NCBI RefSeq assembly: GCF_001746295.1
Contig: NZ_MJAH01000021.1
Span: 152,413-207,178, forward strand
Length of the DNA: 54,766 nt
Direction: 5' to 3'
Source of the DNA: Streptomyces sp. LUP47B
GTDB lineage: Bacteria > Actinomycetota > Actinomycetes > Streptomycetales > Streptomycetaceae
Part shown: piece by piece, positions 35,331-43,643 of the stretch
Numbering within the stretch: the first letter of the stretch is position 1
Layout: each line of letters opens with the position of its first letter
Position numbers and translations under genes: made by a program
Notes under the pieces: model-generated
The model's input: only the letters and a program-made list of their open reading frames with translations
Databases searched by the model: none
What the model was told of the DNA's origin: nothing

Positions 35331-35888
35331 TCAGGCGTCGGTAGCCCACTCGCGCAGGGCCGCCTTGCTCGCGAAGTCGGCGACGTTCTTGTCCACCGGG
35401 TCGTCGGTGTACTGGTGGAAGCGCCACTTGGCCTTGATGCGGGGCTTGCCGGCCGTGACGTAGTCGGCGATCCAGAGGCCGTCGCCGGCGTACGACGTGT
35501 CGTCCACGTCCAACCAGTAGTGCCGGTTGCAGTAGAGAAGGACCCGGTTGTTCGGGCGCAGTTGCTTCACCTTGCGGATGAAGCTGTCCTTCTCCGCGTT
35601 GCTCGCGTGGGTGCCGTCGCCCGTCGTCTCCCAGTCGACCGCGAGGATGTCACCCCCTTTCTCGGGGGCGTGTTTGACGAAGTACTCGGCCTGGGCGGTG
35701 AGATTGCCGGGCCAGAGGAAGTGGTAGAAGCCGACGACCAGTCCGGCTTCGCGGGCGTGCTTGGTCTGCGCGGAGAGCTTCGGATTGGTGTAGGAGCGGC
35801 CCTCCGTCGCCTTGATGAAGACGAAGGAGAGGCCCTCCGTGCTGAAGGTGGACGACTGGTAGGCGCTGACATCGATGCCGCGGAGCAT
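35331..35888 (-). CDS. GH25 family muramidase-like protein without signal peptide
   Basis: A 185-residue protein that is almost wholly a GH25 (Chalaropsis-type lysozyme) domain: GIDVSAYQ at 4-11 with D6, SFVFIKATEG, GFYHFL, and the catalytic pair D85 and E87 in VDWETTGDG, then LLYCNRHYW and WRFHQYTDDP. No signal peptide or cell-wall-binding module is present, although the substrate is peptidoglycan. ATG 35888 follows GGGAG at 7 nt; an in-frame extension upstream is not signal-like. It may be released by lysis or use a holin-like route, or be a phage-derived remnant, although no phage genes surround it. Confidence 0.88.
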   Translation of the reverse strand: MLRGIDVSAYQSSTFSTEGLSFVFIKATEGRSYTNPKLSAQTKHAREAGLVVGFYHFLWPGNLTAQAEYFVKHAPEKGGDILAVDWETTGDGTHASNAEKDSFIRKVKQLRPNNRVLLYCNRHYWLDVDDTSYAGDGLWIADYVTAGKPRIKAKWRFHQYTDDPVDKNVADFASKAALREWATDA

Positions 35889-36110
35889 GTGGGGGCTCCC
35901 TGAAGGATGAGTGGGGGGACGGGAGTTGATAATGCCCCACATGGTGGCGGCGGAACCTCGGCTGTGCGCGGTCGACGGTTCGGGCGGCACGGCAACCTGC
36001 GCCGACCGCGGGACACGCCGTACTGGTCTGTCATGACCGGGATGGAGTGAATTGCCGCCAGGGGGGCGTGTTGCTACTGCTCGCTCGCGCCGGGGCAAAC
36101 ATCGTCCACC

Positions 36111-37478
36111 TCAGCACTCGATGATGTTCACCGCCAGCCCGCCCCGGGCCGTCTCCTTGTACTTCACGCTCATGTCGGCCCCGGTCTCCTTCATCGTCTT
36201 GATGACCTTGTCGAGGGACACCTTGTGCGAACCGTCCCCCCGCAGGGCCATCTTCGCCGCCGTGACCGCCTTGACCGCGGCCATCCCGTTGCGCTCGATG
36301 CAGGGGATCTGGACCAGCCCGCCGACCGGGTCGCACGTCAGACCCAGGTTGTGCTCCATGCCGATCTCCGCGGCGTTCTCGACCTGTTCGGGGGAGCCGC
36401 CGAGGACCTCGGCGAGGGCGCCCGCGGCCATCGAGCAGGCCGAGCCGACCTCGCCCTGGCAGCCGACCTCCGCGCCGGAGATGGACGCGTTCTCCTTGAA
36501 GAGCATGCCGATCGCACCGGCGGCCAGCATGAACCGGACGACGCCCTCCTCGTCGGCGCCGGGCACGAAGTTCATGTAGTAGTGGAGCACCGCGGGGATG
36601 ATGCCGGCGGCCCCGTTGGTCGGGGCGGTCACCACCCGGCCGCCCGCCGCGTTCTCCTCGTTCACCGCCATCGCGTAGAGCGTGATCCACTCCATGGAGT
36701 GTGCCAACGGATCGCCCTCGGCGCGGAGTTGGCGTGCGGTCACCGCGGCGCGGCGGCGCACCTTAAGGCCGCCAGGCAGGATGCCCTCGCGGGTCATGCC
36801 GCGCTGCACGCAGGCCCGCATGACCTCCCAGATCTCCAGCAGCCCGGTGCGGATCTCGGCCTCGGTGCGCCAGGCGCGTTCGTTCTCCAGCATCAGGGCG
36901 GAGATCGACAGCCCGGTCTCCTTGGTCAGCCGCAGCAGCTCGTCGCCGGTGCGGAAGGGGTACTTCAGGGCCGTGTCGTCCAGCTTGATCCGGTCCGCGC
37001 CCATGGCGTCCTCGTCGACGACGAACCCGCCGCCCACCGAGTAGTACGTCTTCGACATGAGCTCGGCGCCCGAGGCGTCGTACGCCCACACCGTCATGCC
37101 GTTCGCGTGGTAGGGGAGTGCCTTGCGGCGGTGCAGGACCAGGTCGTCGTCGAAGGAGAAGGGGATCTCGCGCTCGCCGAGCAGCCTCAGGACGCCCGCG
37201 GCCTTGATCTCCGCCACCCGGTCGTCCGCGTTCTCCACGTCCACCGTGCGCGGGGAGGCCCCCTCCAGTCCGAGCAGCACCGCCTTCGGGGTGCCGTGGC
37301 CGTGACCGGTCGCGCCCAGGGAGCCGTAGAGCTCGCAGCGCACCGAGGCGACGGAGGCAAGCAGCTCCTCGTTGCGCAGGCGGCGGGCGAACATACGGGC
37401 CGCGCGCATCGGGCCGACCGTGTGGGAGCTGGACGGGCCGATGCCGATCGAGAACAGGTCGAAGACCGAGATGGCCAC
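36111..37478 (-). CDS. sdaA: L-serine ammonia-lyase, single-chain iron-sulfur type
   Basis: A 455-residue cytoplasmic enzyme that deaminates L-serine to pyruvate and ammonia with a [4Fe-4S] cluster. The beta domain is at about 1-150 (IGIGPSSSHTVGPMRAA) and the alpha domain at about 175-450. Cysteines C340, C382 and C393 have the spacing of the E. coli SdaA cluster ligands (42 and 11), and the protein ends in cysteine (NIIEC), typical of the family. GTG 37478 follows AAGGAG at 5 nt. It lies 56 nt after glyA, behind a terminator hairpin whose U-tract abuts its ribosome site. Its product removes the serine made from glycine by GlyA. Confidence 0.96.
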   Translation of the reverse strand: MAISVFDLFSIGIGPSSSHTVGPMRAARMFARRLRNEELLASVASVRCELYGSLGATGHGHGTPKAVLLGLEGASPRTVDVENADDRVAEIKAAGVLRLLGEREIPFSFDDDLVLHRRKALPYHANGMTVWAYDASGAELMSKTYYSVGGGFVVDEDAMGADRIKLDDTALKYPFRTGDELLRLTKETGLSISALMLENERAWRTEAEIRTGLLEIWEVMRACVQRGMTREGILPGGLKVRRRAAVTARQLRAEGDPLAHSMEWITLYAMAVNEENAAGGRVVTAPTNGAAGIIPAVLHYYMNFVPGADEEGVVRFMLAAGAIGMLFKENASISGAEVGCQGEVGSACSMAAGALAEVLGGSPEQVENAAEIGMEHNLGLTCDPVGGLVQIPCIERNGMAAVKAVTAAKMALRGDGSHKVSLDKVIKTMKETGADMSVKYKETARGGLAVNIIEC

Positions 37479-37490
37479 GGGCACTCCTTC

Positions 37491-37528
37491 AAAAAGGGTG
37501 GGGGCACACGTCGTCGGGTGCCCCCACC
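37491..37528 (-). terminator. terminator/attenuator between glyA and sdaA
   Basis: An 11-bp perfect stem (GGTGGGGGCAC / GTGCCCCCACC, 37497-37507 with 37518-37528) is followed on the minus strand by CTTTTTG, then immediately by the sdaA ribosome site. It has all the features of an intrinsic terminator. It should end most gcvT-gcvH-glyA transcripts and allow only partial read-through into sdaA. Confidence 0.8.
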
Positions 37529-37534
37529 GTGGAA

Positions 37535-38797
37535 CTACTTGTTCAGGCCGGCGTACAGCGGGTGCTTGTCGGCAAGGGCCTTCACCCGGGCCTTGAGCGA
37601 CTCCACGTCGTACGACGGCTTCAGCGCCGAAGCGATGACGTCCGCGACCTCGGCGAAGTCCTCGGCCGTGAAGCCTCGGGTGGCCAGGGCGGGCGTGCCG
37701 ATCCGCAGCCCCGACGTCACCATCGGCGGGCGCGGGTCGTTCGGGACGGCGTTGCGGTTGACCGTGATGCCGACCTCGTGGAGACGGTCCTCGGCCTGCC
37801 GGCCGTCCAGTTCGGACTCGCGCAGGTCGACGAGGATGAGGTGGACGTCGGTGCCGCCGGAGAGCACGTCGACCCCGGCCTCCCGGGCGTCGTCGGCCGT
37901 CAGACGCTCGGCGAGGATGCGCGCACCGTCCACCGTACGCCGCTGGCGCTCCTTGAACTCCTCCGAGGCGGCGACCTTGAAGGACACGGCCTTCGCCGCG
38001 ATCACGTGCTCCAGGGGACCGCCCTGGAAGCCCGGGAAGACGGAGGAGTTCAGCTTCTTCGCGAACTCCTTCTTCGCGAGGATGATCCCGCCGCGCGGTC
38101 CGCCCAGCGTCTTGTGGGTGGTGGAGGTGACCACGTCCGCGTACTCGACGGGGTTCGGGTGCAGCCCCGCCGCCACCAGGCCCGCGAAGTGGGCCATGTC
38201 GACCCACAGATACGCCCCGACCTCGTCGGCGATCCGGCGGAACTCCGCGAAGTCCAGCTGCCGCGGGTACGCCGACCATCCGGCGATGATCACCTTGGGC
38301 CGGTGCTCCTTGGCGAGCTTCTCCAGCTCGGCCATGTCGACGAGACCGGCCTCGTCCACGTGGTACGCGACCACGTCGAACTGCTTGCCGGAGAAGTTCA
38401 GCCGCATCCCGTGGGTCAGGTGACCGCCGTGCGCCAGGTCCAGACCCAGGATCGTGTCGCCCGGCTGGGCCAGCGCGAACAGGGCGGCCTGGTTGGCGGA
38501 GGCACCGGAGTGGGGCTGCACGTTGGCGTACTCGGCGCCGAACAGCTCCTTCACACGGTCGATCGCGATCTGCTCGGCCACGTCGACGTGCTCGCAGCCG
38601 CCGTAGTAGCGACGGCCGGGATAGCCCTCGGCGTACTTGTTGGTGAGGACCGAGCCCTGCGCCTCCATGACCGCGAGCGGAGCGAAGTTCTCCGACGCGA
38701 TCATCTCGAGGGTGGACTGCTGGCGGTCCAGCTCGGCGTCGACCGCGGCGGCGATCTCCGGGTCGAGCTCGTGCAGGGGCGTGTTCAGTGCGGACAT
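37535..38797 (-). CDS. glyA: serine hydroxymethyltransferase
   Basis: A 420-residue PLP enzyme that interconverts serine plus tetrahydrofolate and glycine plus 5,10-methylene-THF. K229 in TSTTHKTLGGPRGG binds PLP, the same number as in E. coli GlyA. Other blocks are SENFAPLAVMEAQGS, YAEGYPGRRYYGGCE and VDMAHFAGLVAAG. It follows gcvH by 14 nt in the gcvT-gcvH-glyA operon and uses the one-carbon units released by glycine cleavage. In a riboswitch-driven operon it probably runs toward serine. Confidence 0.97.
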   Translation of the reverse strand: MSALNTPLHELDPEIAAAVDAELDRQQSTLEMIASENFAPLAVMEAQGSVLTNKYAEGYPGRRYYGGCEHVDVAEQIAIDRVKELFGAEYANVQPHSGASANQAALFALAQPGDTILGLDLAHGGHLTHGMRLNFSGKQFDVVAYHVDEAGLVDMAELEKLAKEHRPKVIIAGWSAYPRQLDFAEFRRIADEVGAYLWVDMAHFAGLVAAGLHPNPVEYADVVTSTTHKTLGGPRGGIILAKKEFAKKLNSSVFPGFQGGPLEHVIAAKAVSFKVAASEEFKERQRRTVDGARILAERLTADDAREAGVDVLSGGTDVHLILVDLRESELDGRQAEDRLHEVGITVNRNAVPNDPRPPMVTSGLRIGTPALATRGFTAEDFAEVADVIASALKPSYDVESLKARVKALADKHPLYAGLNK

Positions 38798-38811
38798 CGG
38801 GTGCGGACTCC

Positions 38812-39189
38812 TCAGCCGGCGGAAAAGGCGGTGTACTCGTCGGCGGAGAGCAGGTCGGCCGGCTCCTCCGCGACGCGTACCTTGAACAGCCAGCCGCCCT
38901 CGAAGGGGGCGGAGTTCACCAGCGCCGGGTCGCTCACGACGTCCTCGTTGACCTCGGTGACCTCACCGGAGACCGGGGAGTACAGGTCGCTGACCGACTT
39001 GGTCGACTCCAGCTCGCCGCAGGTCTCGCCCGCGGTCACCGTGTCACCGACCTCCGGGAGCTGGACGAAGACGACGTCGCCGAGCGCGTTGGCCGCGTGC
39101 TCGGTGATGCCGACCGTCGAGACGCCGTCCTCGGCGCCCGACAGCCACTCGTGCTCCTTGCTGTAGCGCAGCTGCTGCGGGTTGCTCAT
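38812..39189 (-). CDS. gcvH: glycine cleavage system H protein
   Basis: A 125-residue lipoyl carrier that shuttles the aminomethyl group between the P, T and L proteins. The lipoylation site is K64 in ELESTKSVSDLYSP, the canonical ESxK motif, and the HEWL start motif is at about 13-16. ATG 39189 gives the normal family N-terminus. It lies 98 nt after gcvT and 14 nt before glyA. The P protein gene (gcvP) is not in this window. Confidence 0.97.
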   Translation of the reverse strand: MSNPQQLRYSKEHEWLSGAEDGVSTVGITEHAANALGDVVFVQLPEVGDTVTAGETCGELESTKSVSDLYSPVSGEVTEVNEDVVSDPALVNSAPFEGGWLFKVRVAEEPADLLSADEYTAFSAG

Positions 39190-39287
39190 GGTCTGAATTC
39201 TCCTGTACGCGGGGGAGTGCTGATGAATGGGGGACTGCGGAAGGCGCGCGTGAGCAGCGACTCTGTGCTCAGCATCACCTACGACGG

Positions 39288-40406
39288 CTACTTCTGACGC
39301 TTGTAGAACGGCAGCGCCACGACCTCGTACGGCTCGTGACTGCCCCGGATGTCCACACCGACACCCGCCGTGCCCGGCGTCGCGTGCGCGGGGTCGACGT
39401 ACGCCATCGCGATCGGCCTGCCCAGCGTGGGGGAGGGGGCGCCGGAGGTGACCTCGCCGATCACCTCGCCGCCCGCGACCACGGCGTACCCGGCACGGGG
39501 GACACGGCGGCCCTCGGCGATCAGGCCGACGAGGACGCGCGGCGGGTTCTCCGCGGCGCGGGTGGCGGCCTCGGCCAGCGCCTCGCGCCCGACGAAGTCC
39601 CCCTCCTTCTCGAACTTCACGACCCGCCCGAGCCCGGCGTCGAAGGGGGTCAGCTCCCGGGAGAGCTCGTGCCCGTACAGCGGCATGCCCGCCTCGAGGC
39701 GCAGGGTGTCCCGGCAGGACAGGCCACAGGGGACCAGGCCGGCCGGCTCGCCCGCCTTGGTCAGGGCCTGCCACAGCGCTTCCGCGTCGGAAGGCGCCAC
39801 GAACAGCTCGAAACCGTCCTCCCCGGTGTACCCGGTGCGGGCGATCAGCGCGGGCACCCCGGCGACCGTGCCCGGTAGACCGGCGTAGTACTTCAGGCCG
39901 TCGAGGTCGGCGTCGGTCAGGGAGGCGAGGATCCCGGGCGCCTGAGGTCCCTGTACGGCGATCAGCGCGTAGGCGTCCCGGTCGTCGCGCACCTCGGCGT
40001 CGAAGCCGGCCGCGCGCCCGGTCAGCGCGTCCAGCACGACCTGGGCGTTGGAGGCGTTGGCGACCACCAGGTACTCGGTCTCGCCGAGCCGGTAGACGAT
40101 CAGGTCGTCCAGGATGCCGCCGTCGGCCTGGCAGATCATGGTGTAGCGGGCGCGGCCGACACCCACGGACGCGATGTTGCCGACCAGGGCGAAGTTCAGC
40201 AGTTCGGCCGCCTGCGGCCCGGTCACGGTGATCTCGCCCATGTGGGAGAGGTCGAAGAGCCCGGCCTTCGTCCGCACGGCGTTGTGCTCGTCGCGTTCGG
40301 AGCCGTAGCGCAGGGGCATGTCCCAGCCGGCGAAGTCGGTCATGGTCGCGCCCAGCGAGCGGTGCAGGGCATCGAGCGCGGTACGACGGGGTTCGGTACT
40401 GCTCAT
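39288..40406 (-). CDS. gcvT: glycine cleavage system T protein (aminomethyltransferase)
   Basis: A 372-residue folate enzyme that releases ammonia and transfers the methylene group from H-protein-bound aminomethyl to THF. Family blocks are FAGWDMPLRYGS, AGLFDLSHMGEI with the catalytic Asp region (VGVGRARYTMIC, GGILDDLIVYR), RTGYTGEDGFELF and LRLEAGMPLYGHEL. ATG 40406 matches the family start, with GGGAG about 11 nt upstream. It is the first gene after the tandem glycine riboswitch at 40446-40657. Confidence 0.97.
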   Translation of the reverse strand: MSSTEPRRTALDALHRSLGATMTDFAGWDMPLRYGSERDEHNAVRTKAGLFDLSHMGEITVTGPQAAELLNFALVGNIASVGVGRARYTMICQADGGILDDLIVYRLGETEYLVVANASNAQVVLDALTGRAAGFDAEVRDDRDAYALIAVQGPQAPGILASLTDADLDGLKYYAGLPGTVAGVPALIARTGYTGEDGFELFVAPSDAEALWQALTKAGEPAGLVPCGLSCRDTLRLEAGMPLYGHELSRELTPFDAGLGRVVKFEKEGDFVGREALAEAATRAAENPPRVLVGLIAEGRRVPRAGYAVVAGGEVIGEVTSGAPSPTLGRPIAMAYVDPAHATPGTAGVGVDIRGSHEPYEVVALPFYKRQK

Positions 40407-40445
40407 CGGACGGTCGTCTCCCAAGGATCCAAGGCATGACGGGCG

Positions 40446-40657
40446 AGGTCTTTCCTCCCCATCTGTCATCGGAACCTGAGAGGTTCGCCCTGATCACGAA
40501 ATGATCCGGGCTTGCACCGTGGGTGGGGCCGCCTTCGAGTCGGCGGCCCGCTTTTCAGATGTGCCTCGCCCGCGCGGTAACGGGGCCTGAGAGATTCAAG
40601 GGAGGGACTTGCTCCTTCGGCGCCCGGGTACACGTACCCGGGACTCTCCCGCGCGGA
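40446..40657 (-). promoter_or_regulatory. tandem glycine riboswitch
   Basis: Aptamer 1 (about 40545-40657) shows GGGAGAG at its 5' side, the hallmark CGCCGAAGGAGCAA (complement of 40609-40622) and AATCTCTCAGG. Aptamer 2 (about 40446-40544) shows GGTGCAAGCC, GGCGAACCTCTCAGG and ATGGGGAGG. This is the conserved gcvT riboswitch that turns the operon on when glycine is high. It fills half of the 424-nt gap 40407-40830; the remainder holds the promoters of gcvT and of the divergent P-loop gene. Confidence 0.93.
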
Positions 40658-40830
40658 TTCAAGCGGCCGGTATGCAGTTGGCGCGGACATCATTGCACGC
40701 CGCGCACGCGTCCGGCAGGGCCGTCTCTGTAACCGGCTTGTGGCGGTTCGACTACAGAAAAGCGAGAGATCGTCCATTACCTTCTCTTTACGCTCGGTGG
40801 GGAGGGAGACCCCGACCCCGGAGGAGGACG

Positions 40831-41514
40831 ATGACGGTGGACAGGACCACGGCGTACGCCACGACCTCGGGCATCGCGCTGCCGGAGCAGCCCACGGCCC
40901 CGGCCGTCGAGCTCCGCGGCGCACGCTCGCGCGGGGGGACCCCGGTCGTCCGCGACCTGCGCGACCGCGCGGGCCGCAGTCCGCACGCCCTGCTCTTCGG
41001 TCCCAAGGACCTCGTCGTCATCACCGGCCTGCCCGGCAGCGGCAAGTCCACGCTGATGAAGCGTGCGGTGGGCGGGATCCGGATCGACTCCCAGGACACC
41101 CGTGACCGCTGGGACGGCCGGTTGTCCCGCTTACTGCCGTACGCCGTCTACCGCCCCCTGGTGCGGCTCGCGCACTTCGCCGGACTCCACAGCGCCCTGC
41201 GCTCCGGCGAGGGGATCGTGGTCCACGACTGCGGGACCCAGGCCTGGGTGCGCGGCTGGCTGGCCCGCGAGGCCCGGCGCCGGGGCGGCACCCTGCATCT
41301 GCTGCTGCTCGACGTCACGGCCGGCACCGCGCTGGAGGGCCAGCGCGAGCGCGGCAGGGGCGTCTCGCGGTACGCCTTCCTGCGGCACCGGGGCGCGGCC
41401 GCCCGGCTGATCCGCTCCGTGGAGCGCGGTGACCTGCCCCAGGGCTGCGGTTCGGCGGTGCTGATCGACCGGGACGCCGCGGACGTGCTGCGGCGGATCG
41501 ACTTCACGGGCTGA
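40831..41514 (+). CDS. P-loop ATPase/kinase-like protein with TTA codon
   Basis: A 227-residue cytoplasmic protein with Walker A GLPGSGKST (66-74), IRIDSQDTRDRW following it as in zeta-toxin/AAA_33-type small-molecule kinases, an acidic HDCGTQAW segment and LHLLLLDVTAG as a Walker B-like strand, then Arg-rich GQRERGRGVSRYAFLRHR resembling a lid. Codon 101 (41131-41133) is TTA, so expression should require bldA tRNA. ATG 40831 has a strong GGAGGAGG site. It is divergent from the riboswitch-gcvT operon and followed by the SseB-like genes. The substrate is unknown. Confidence 0.87.
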   Translation: MTVDRTTAYATTSGIALPEQPTAPAVELRGARSRGGTPVVRDLRDRAGRSPHALLFGPKDLVVITGLPGSGKSTLMKRAVGGIRIDSQDTRDRWDGRLSRLLPYAVYRPLVRLAHFAGLHSALRSGEGIVVHDCGTQAWVRGWLAREARRRGGTLHLLLLDVTAGTALEGQRERGRGVSRYAFLRHRGAAARLIRSVERGDLPQGCGSAVLIDRDAADVLRRIDFTG

Positions 41515-41605
41515 GGCGGACGGGTTTGCCGGGCTGAGCCACCTTTCCACCGCACCCGCTAGCCTTTCAGCCACATCAGTAGGTTCACAGCAGGCGGTCA
41601 GACAG

Positions 41606-42400
41606 ATGGACTTCCCGGCGGATCTTCCCGCGGACTTTCCGGCACCGGCACACCCGCACCCTCATCCGCACGGCGGATGGCCCGGCAACGAACTGGAGGA
41701 GGTACTCTCCGCCTCCCTCGGCATGCCCTCGGCGGGCGGCCGGATCACCGAGGTGCTCGGGCGCAGCTTTGTCTGGATCCCCCTGCCGAACGGCGGTGGT
41801 CCGCACAGCGGTCCCCTCGACCTGCCCACCCTGGAGATCGCGGGCCAGGCCTTCGTCCCGGTCTTCAGCTCCGAGGAGCAACTCCGTCAGGTCGTCGGCA
41901 GCCATCTGTCGTACACCATCGCCCCGGCGGTCGAGTTCGCCCGCGGCCTGCCCCCGCACGTGGGCATCGCGGTGAACCCCGACGGGGTGGTCGGCGTCCC
42001 CCTTCCGCCCGCCGCGGTCGCCGACCTCTGCCGCGTGGGCCGCACCCCGCTGGACGGCCCCAACACCGGTGGCCGGGTCAAGCTCTACGAGCCGGACTGG
42101 CAGGACGATCCGGTCGACTTCCTGGCAGCGGCGTCCGCCGAGTTCGCGGCCACGGGCGTGGTCCTGACGGCCCGCCGCTGCCTGGCCGCCATCGAAACGG
42201 CCGACCCGGTGATGTTCGTGGGCGTCGAACTCTCCCAGTGGGAGGGCGATCTGCGCACGCTCCCGATGGACGCCCTCGGCCGGGCCCTCGGGACGACTCC
42301 GGTCGCCTGGCCGGTCAACCTGGTTCTGCTGGACGTGGCGGACGACCCGGTGGGCCACTGGATGCGCGAACAGGTACGCCCCTTCTACATCCAGGGCTAG
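41606..42400 (+). CDS. SseB family protein, first copy
   Basis: A 264-residue cytoplasmic protein with a Pro/His-rich start (PAHPHPHPHGG), an SseB-like domain at about 28-125 (GRSFVWIPLP, FVPVFSSEEQLRQV) and a C-terminal SseB_C region to the end (VLTARRCLAAIETADPVMFVGVELS, VRPFYIQG). SseB was named in E. coli for enhanced serine sensitivity; its biochemistry is not established. Proximity to sdaA and glyA fits that serine link only loosely. ATG 41606 lacks a strong ribosome site. It is followed 118 nt later by a related gene. Confidence 0.88.
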   Translation: MDFPADLPADFPAPAHPHPHPHGGWPGNELEEVLSASLGMPSAGGRITEVLGRSFVWIPLPNGGGPHSGPLDLPTLEIAGQAFVPVFSSEEQLRQVVGSHLSYTIAPAVEFARGLPPHVGIAVNPDGVVGVPLPPAAVADLCRVGRTPLDGPNTGGRVKLYEPDWQDDPVDFLAAASAEFAATGVVLTARRCLAAIETADPVMFVGVELSQWEGDLRTLPMDALGRALGTTPVAWPVNLVLLDVADDPVGHWMREQVRPFYIQG

Positions 42401-42518
42401 TGGGACAACCTGTCGAGGACAGGCGACCCGCACCCGCCAACGGCGCACAGGTCCCGGGTTCCTGGGCGCTTAAGCTGGTCCCGTACTCGGGGCAACTTTC
42501 AAGAAGGGGCGATACAGG

Positions 42519-43307
42519 GTGAGCGCCACCACGACCGACCAGGTCGAGCACATGCTGCGCCAGGTGACCCCCGGGCGCTACGACGCCTACGAGGCACTGC
42601 TGCGCGCCCTGGCGACCCCCAACTCCGGCCAGATCTGGATGCTCCTGTGGCACGGCCAGGCCGGCTCCCCGGACGCCCAGTACGGAAACATGGAGGTCGA
42701 CGGCTACGGCTACGCCCCCTGTGTGACCTCGGCCCAGGAGCTGAGTGCCAGCGGCTGGAACCGCTCGTACGAAGTGGTCGACGGCATCGACGTGGCCCGC
42801 ACCCTCTACCCCGACCAGTACGGCCTCTGGCTCAACCCGCACGCCCCCGGCGGCGGCCTCGGCATCCCCTGGCTCGATCTGCGCCGCATCGCCACCGGCC
42901 TCGAGCGTCAGCCCGCGGGGCCGCTCAGGCTGTCGGAACCCGGCATCGAGATCCCCCAGTTCTACGCACTGCTCGTGCAGAACGCCCACCGCACCCCGGC
43001 GGTCCGGTCACTGCGCCGGGCCTGGGTGCAGCCGGCGCTCGGGGCGCCGTATCTCGCGATCGGCCTGGACGTCTACGACACCAGCCCCTCGGCCGTGGAC
43101 TCGGTGCGCGCGATGATGCAGCAGTCCATCGGCGCCGTCCCGGACGGGCTCCCGGTGTCGACCGTGGCGATGTCCGACGAGTACGACCCCGTGGCGCTGT
43201 GGATGCGCGCCGGCGCCCGTCCCTTCTACGACCGCGAGGCCCACGGATCCCCCGCGCAGGCCCCGGCGGCCGGGTACGGCTACCCGCCGGCCCGTGGCGG
43301 TTACTGA
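42519..43307 (+). CDS. SseB family protein, second copy
   Basis: A 262-residue cytoplasmic protein related to the first copy: an N-terminal SseB-type domain (PNSGQIWMLLWHG, YAPCVTSAQELSAS, YPDQYGLWLNPHAPGG) and a C-terminal SseB_C-type domain (VRSLRRAWVQPALGAPYLAIGLDVY, ARPFYDRE), with an added Ala/Gly/Pro/Tyr-rich tail of about 25 residues. GTG 42519 has GAAGGGG upstream at long spacing. The two copies share little direct identity outside the domain pattern, so the duplication is old. They may act as a heteromer. Confidence 0.86.
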   Translation: MSATTTDQVEHMLRQVTPGRYDAYEALLRALATPNSGQIWMLLWHGQAGSPDAQYGNMEVDGYGYAPCVTSAQELSASGWNRSYEVVDGIDVARTLYPDQYGLWLNPHAPGGGLGIPWLDLRRIATGLERQPAGPLRLSEPGIEIPQFYALLVQNAHRTPAVRSLRRAWVQPALGAPYLAIGLDVYDTSPSAVDSVRAMMQQSIGAVPDGLPVSTVAMSDEYDPVALWMRAGARPFYDREAHGSPAQAPAAGYGYPPARGGY

Positions 43308-43643
43308 GAGCTATGACGGCCCGTTCGACTCGTCCACGTAACGGCCACATTTCTTCGCGCGTAGATAGCGGCAGATCATCACGAAGATCGCCCATTGTAC
43401 CGCTATGTCCCAGCTAGCATGCGTCCGGGGGCCGTTACCCGTTGTTCGGATAACGGAATCCCTCGTACTGCATCACGGTTACGCATACTTTCTTCGCCAG
43501 GCCTGGCGGGTGATCGCAGCGAAGCTGAAGACTCCCCAGGCAGGCGCAGGATCAGACGTTCCCTGCGAGCTGAGCAAGTCGACAAAGCCGTAATCCACGG
43601 CAGGTGTAGGCCGGTCACCACCGGCGAGAGGGGTCGGGTCACT
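43308..43643. other. 336-nt gap ahead of the opp operon
   Basis: No gene is supported here. A dyad CCGTTA (43432-43437) / TAACGG (43451-43456) with a 13-nt spacer lies about 190 nt before the first opp gene, and a weak TTGTTC, 18 nt, TACTGC promoter-like pair overlaps it. A 62-codon frame at 43405-43593 lacks a ribosome site and coding character. The gap probably holds the opp promoter and a regulatory site. Confidence 0.5.

Noticed and set aside
43405..43593. 62-codon frame in the opp leader
   Set aside because: No ribosome site, no recognisable similarity, and weak codon bias compared with neighbours.
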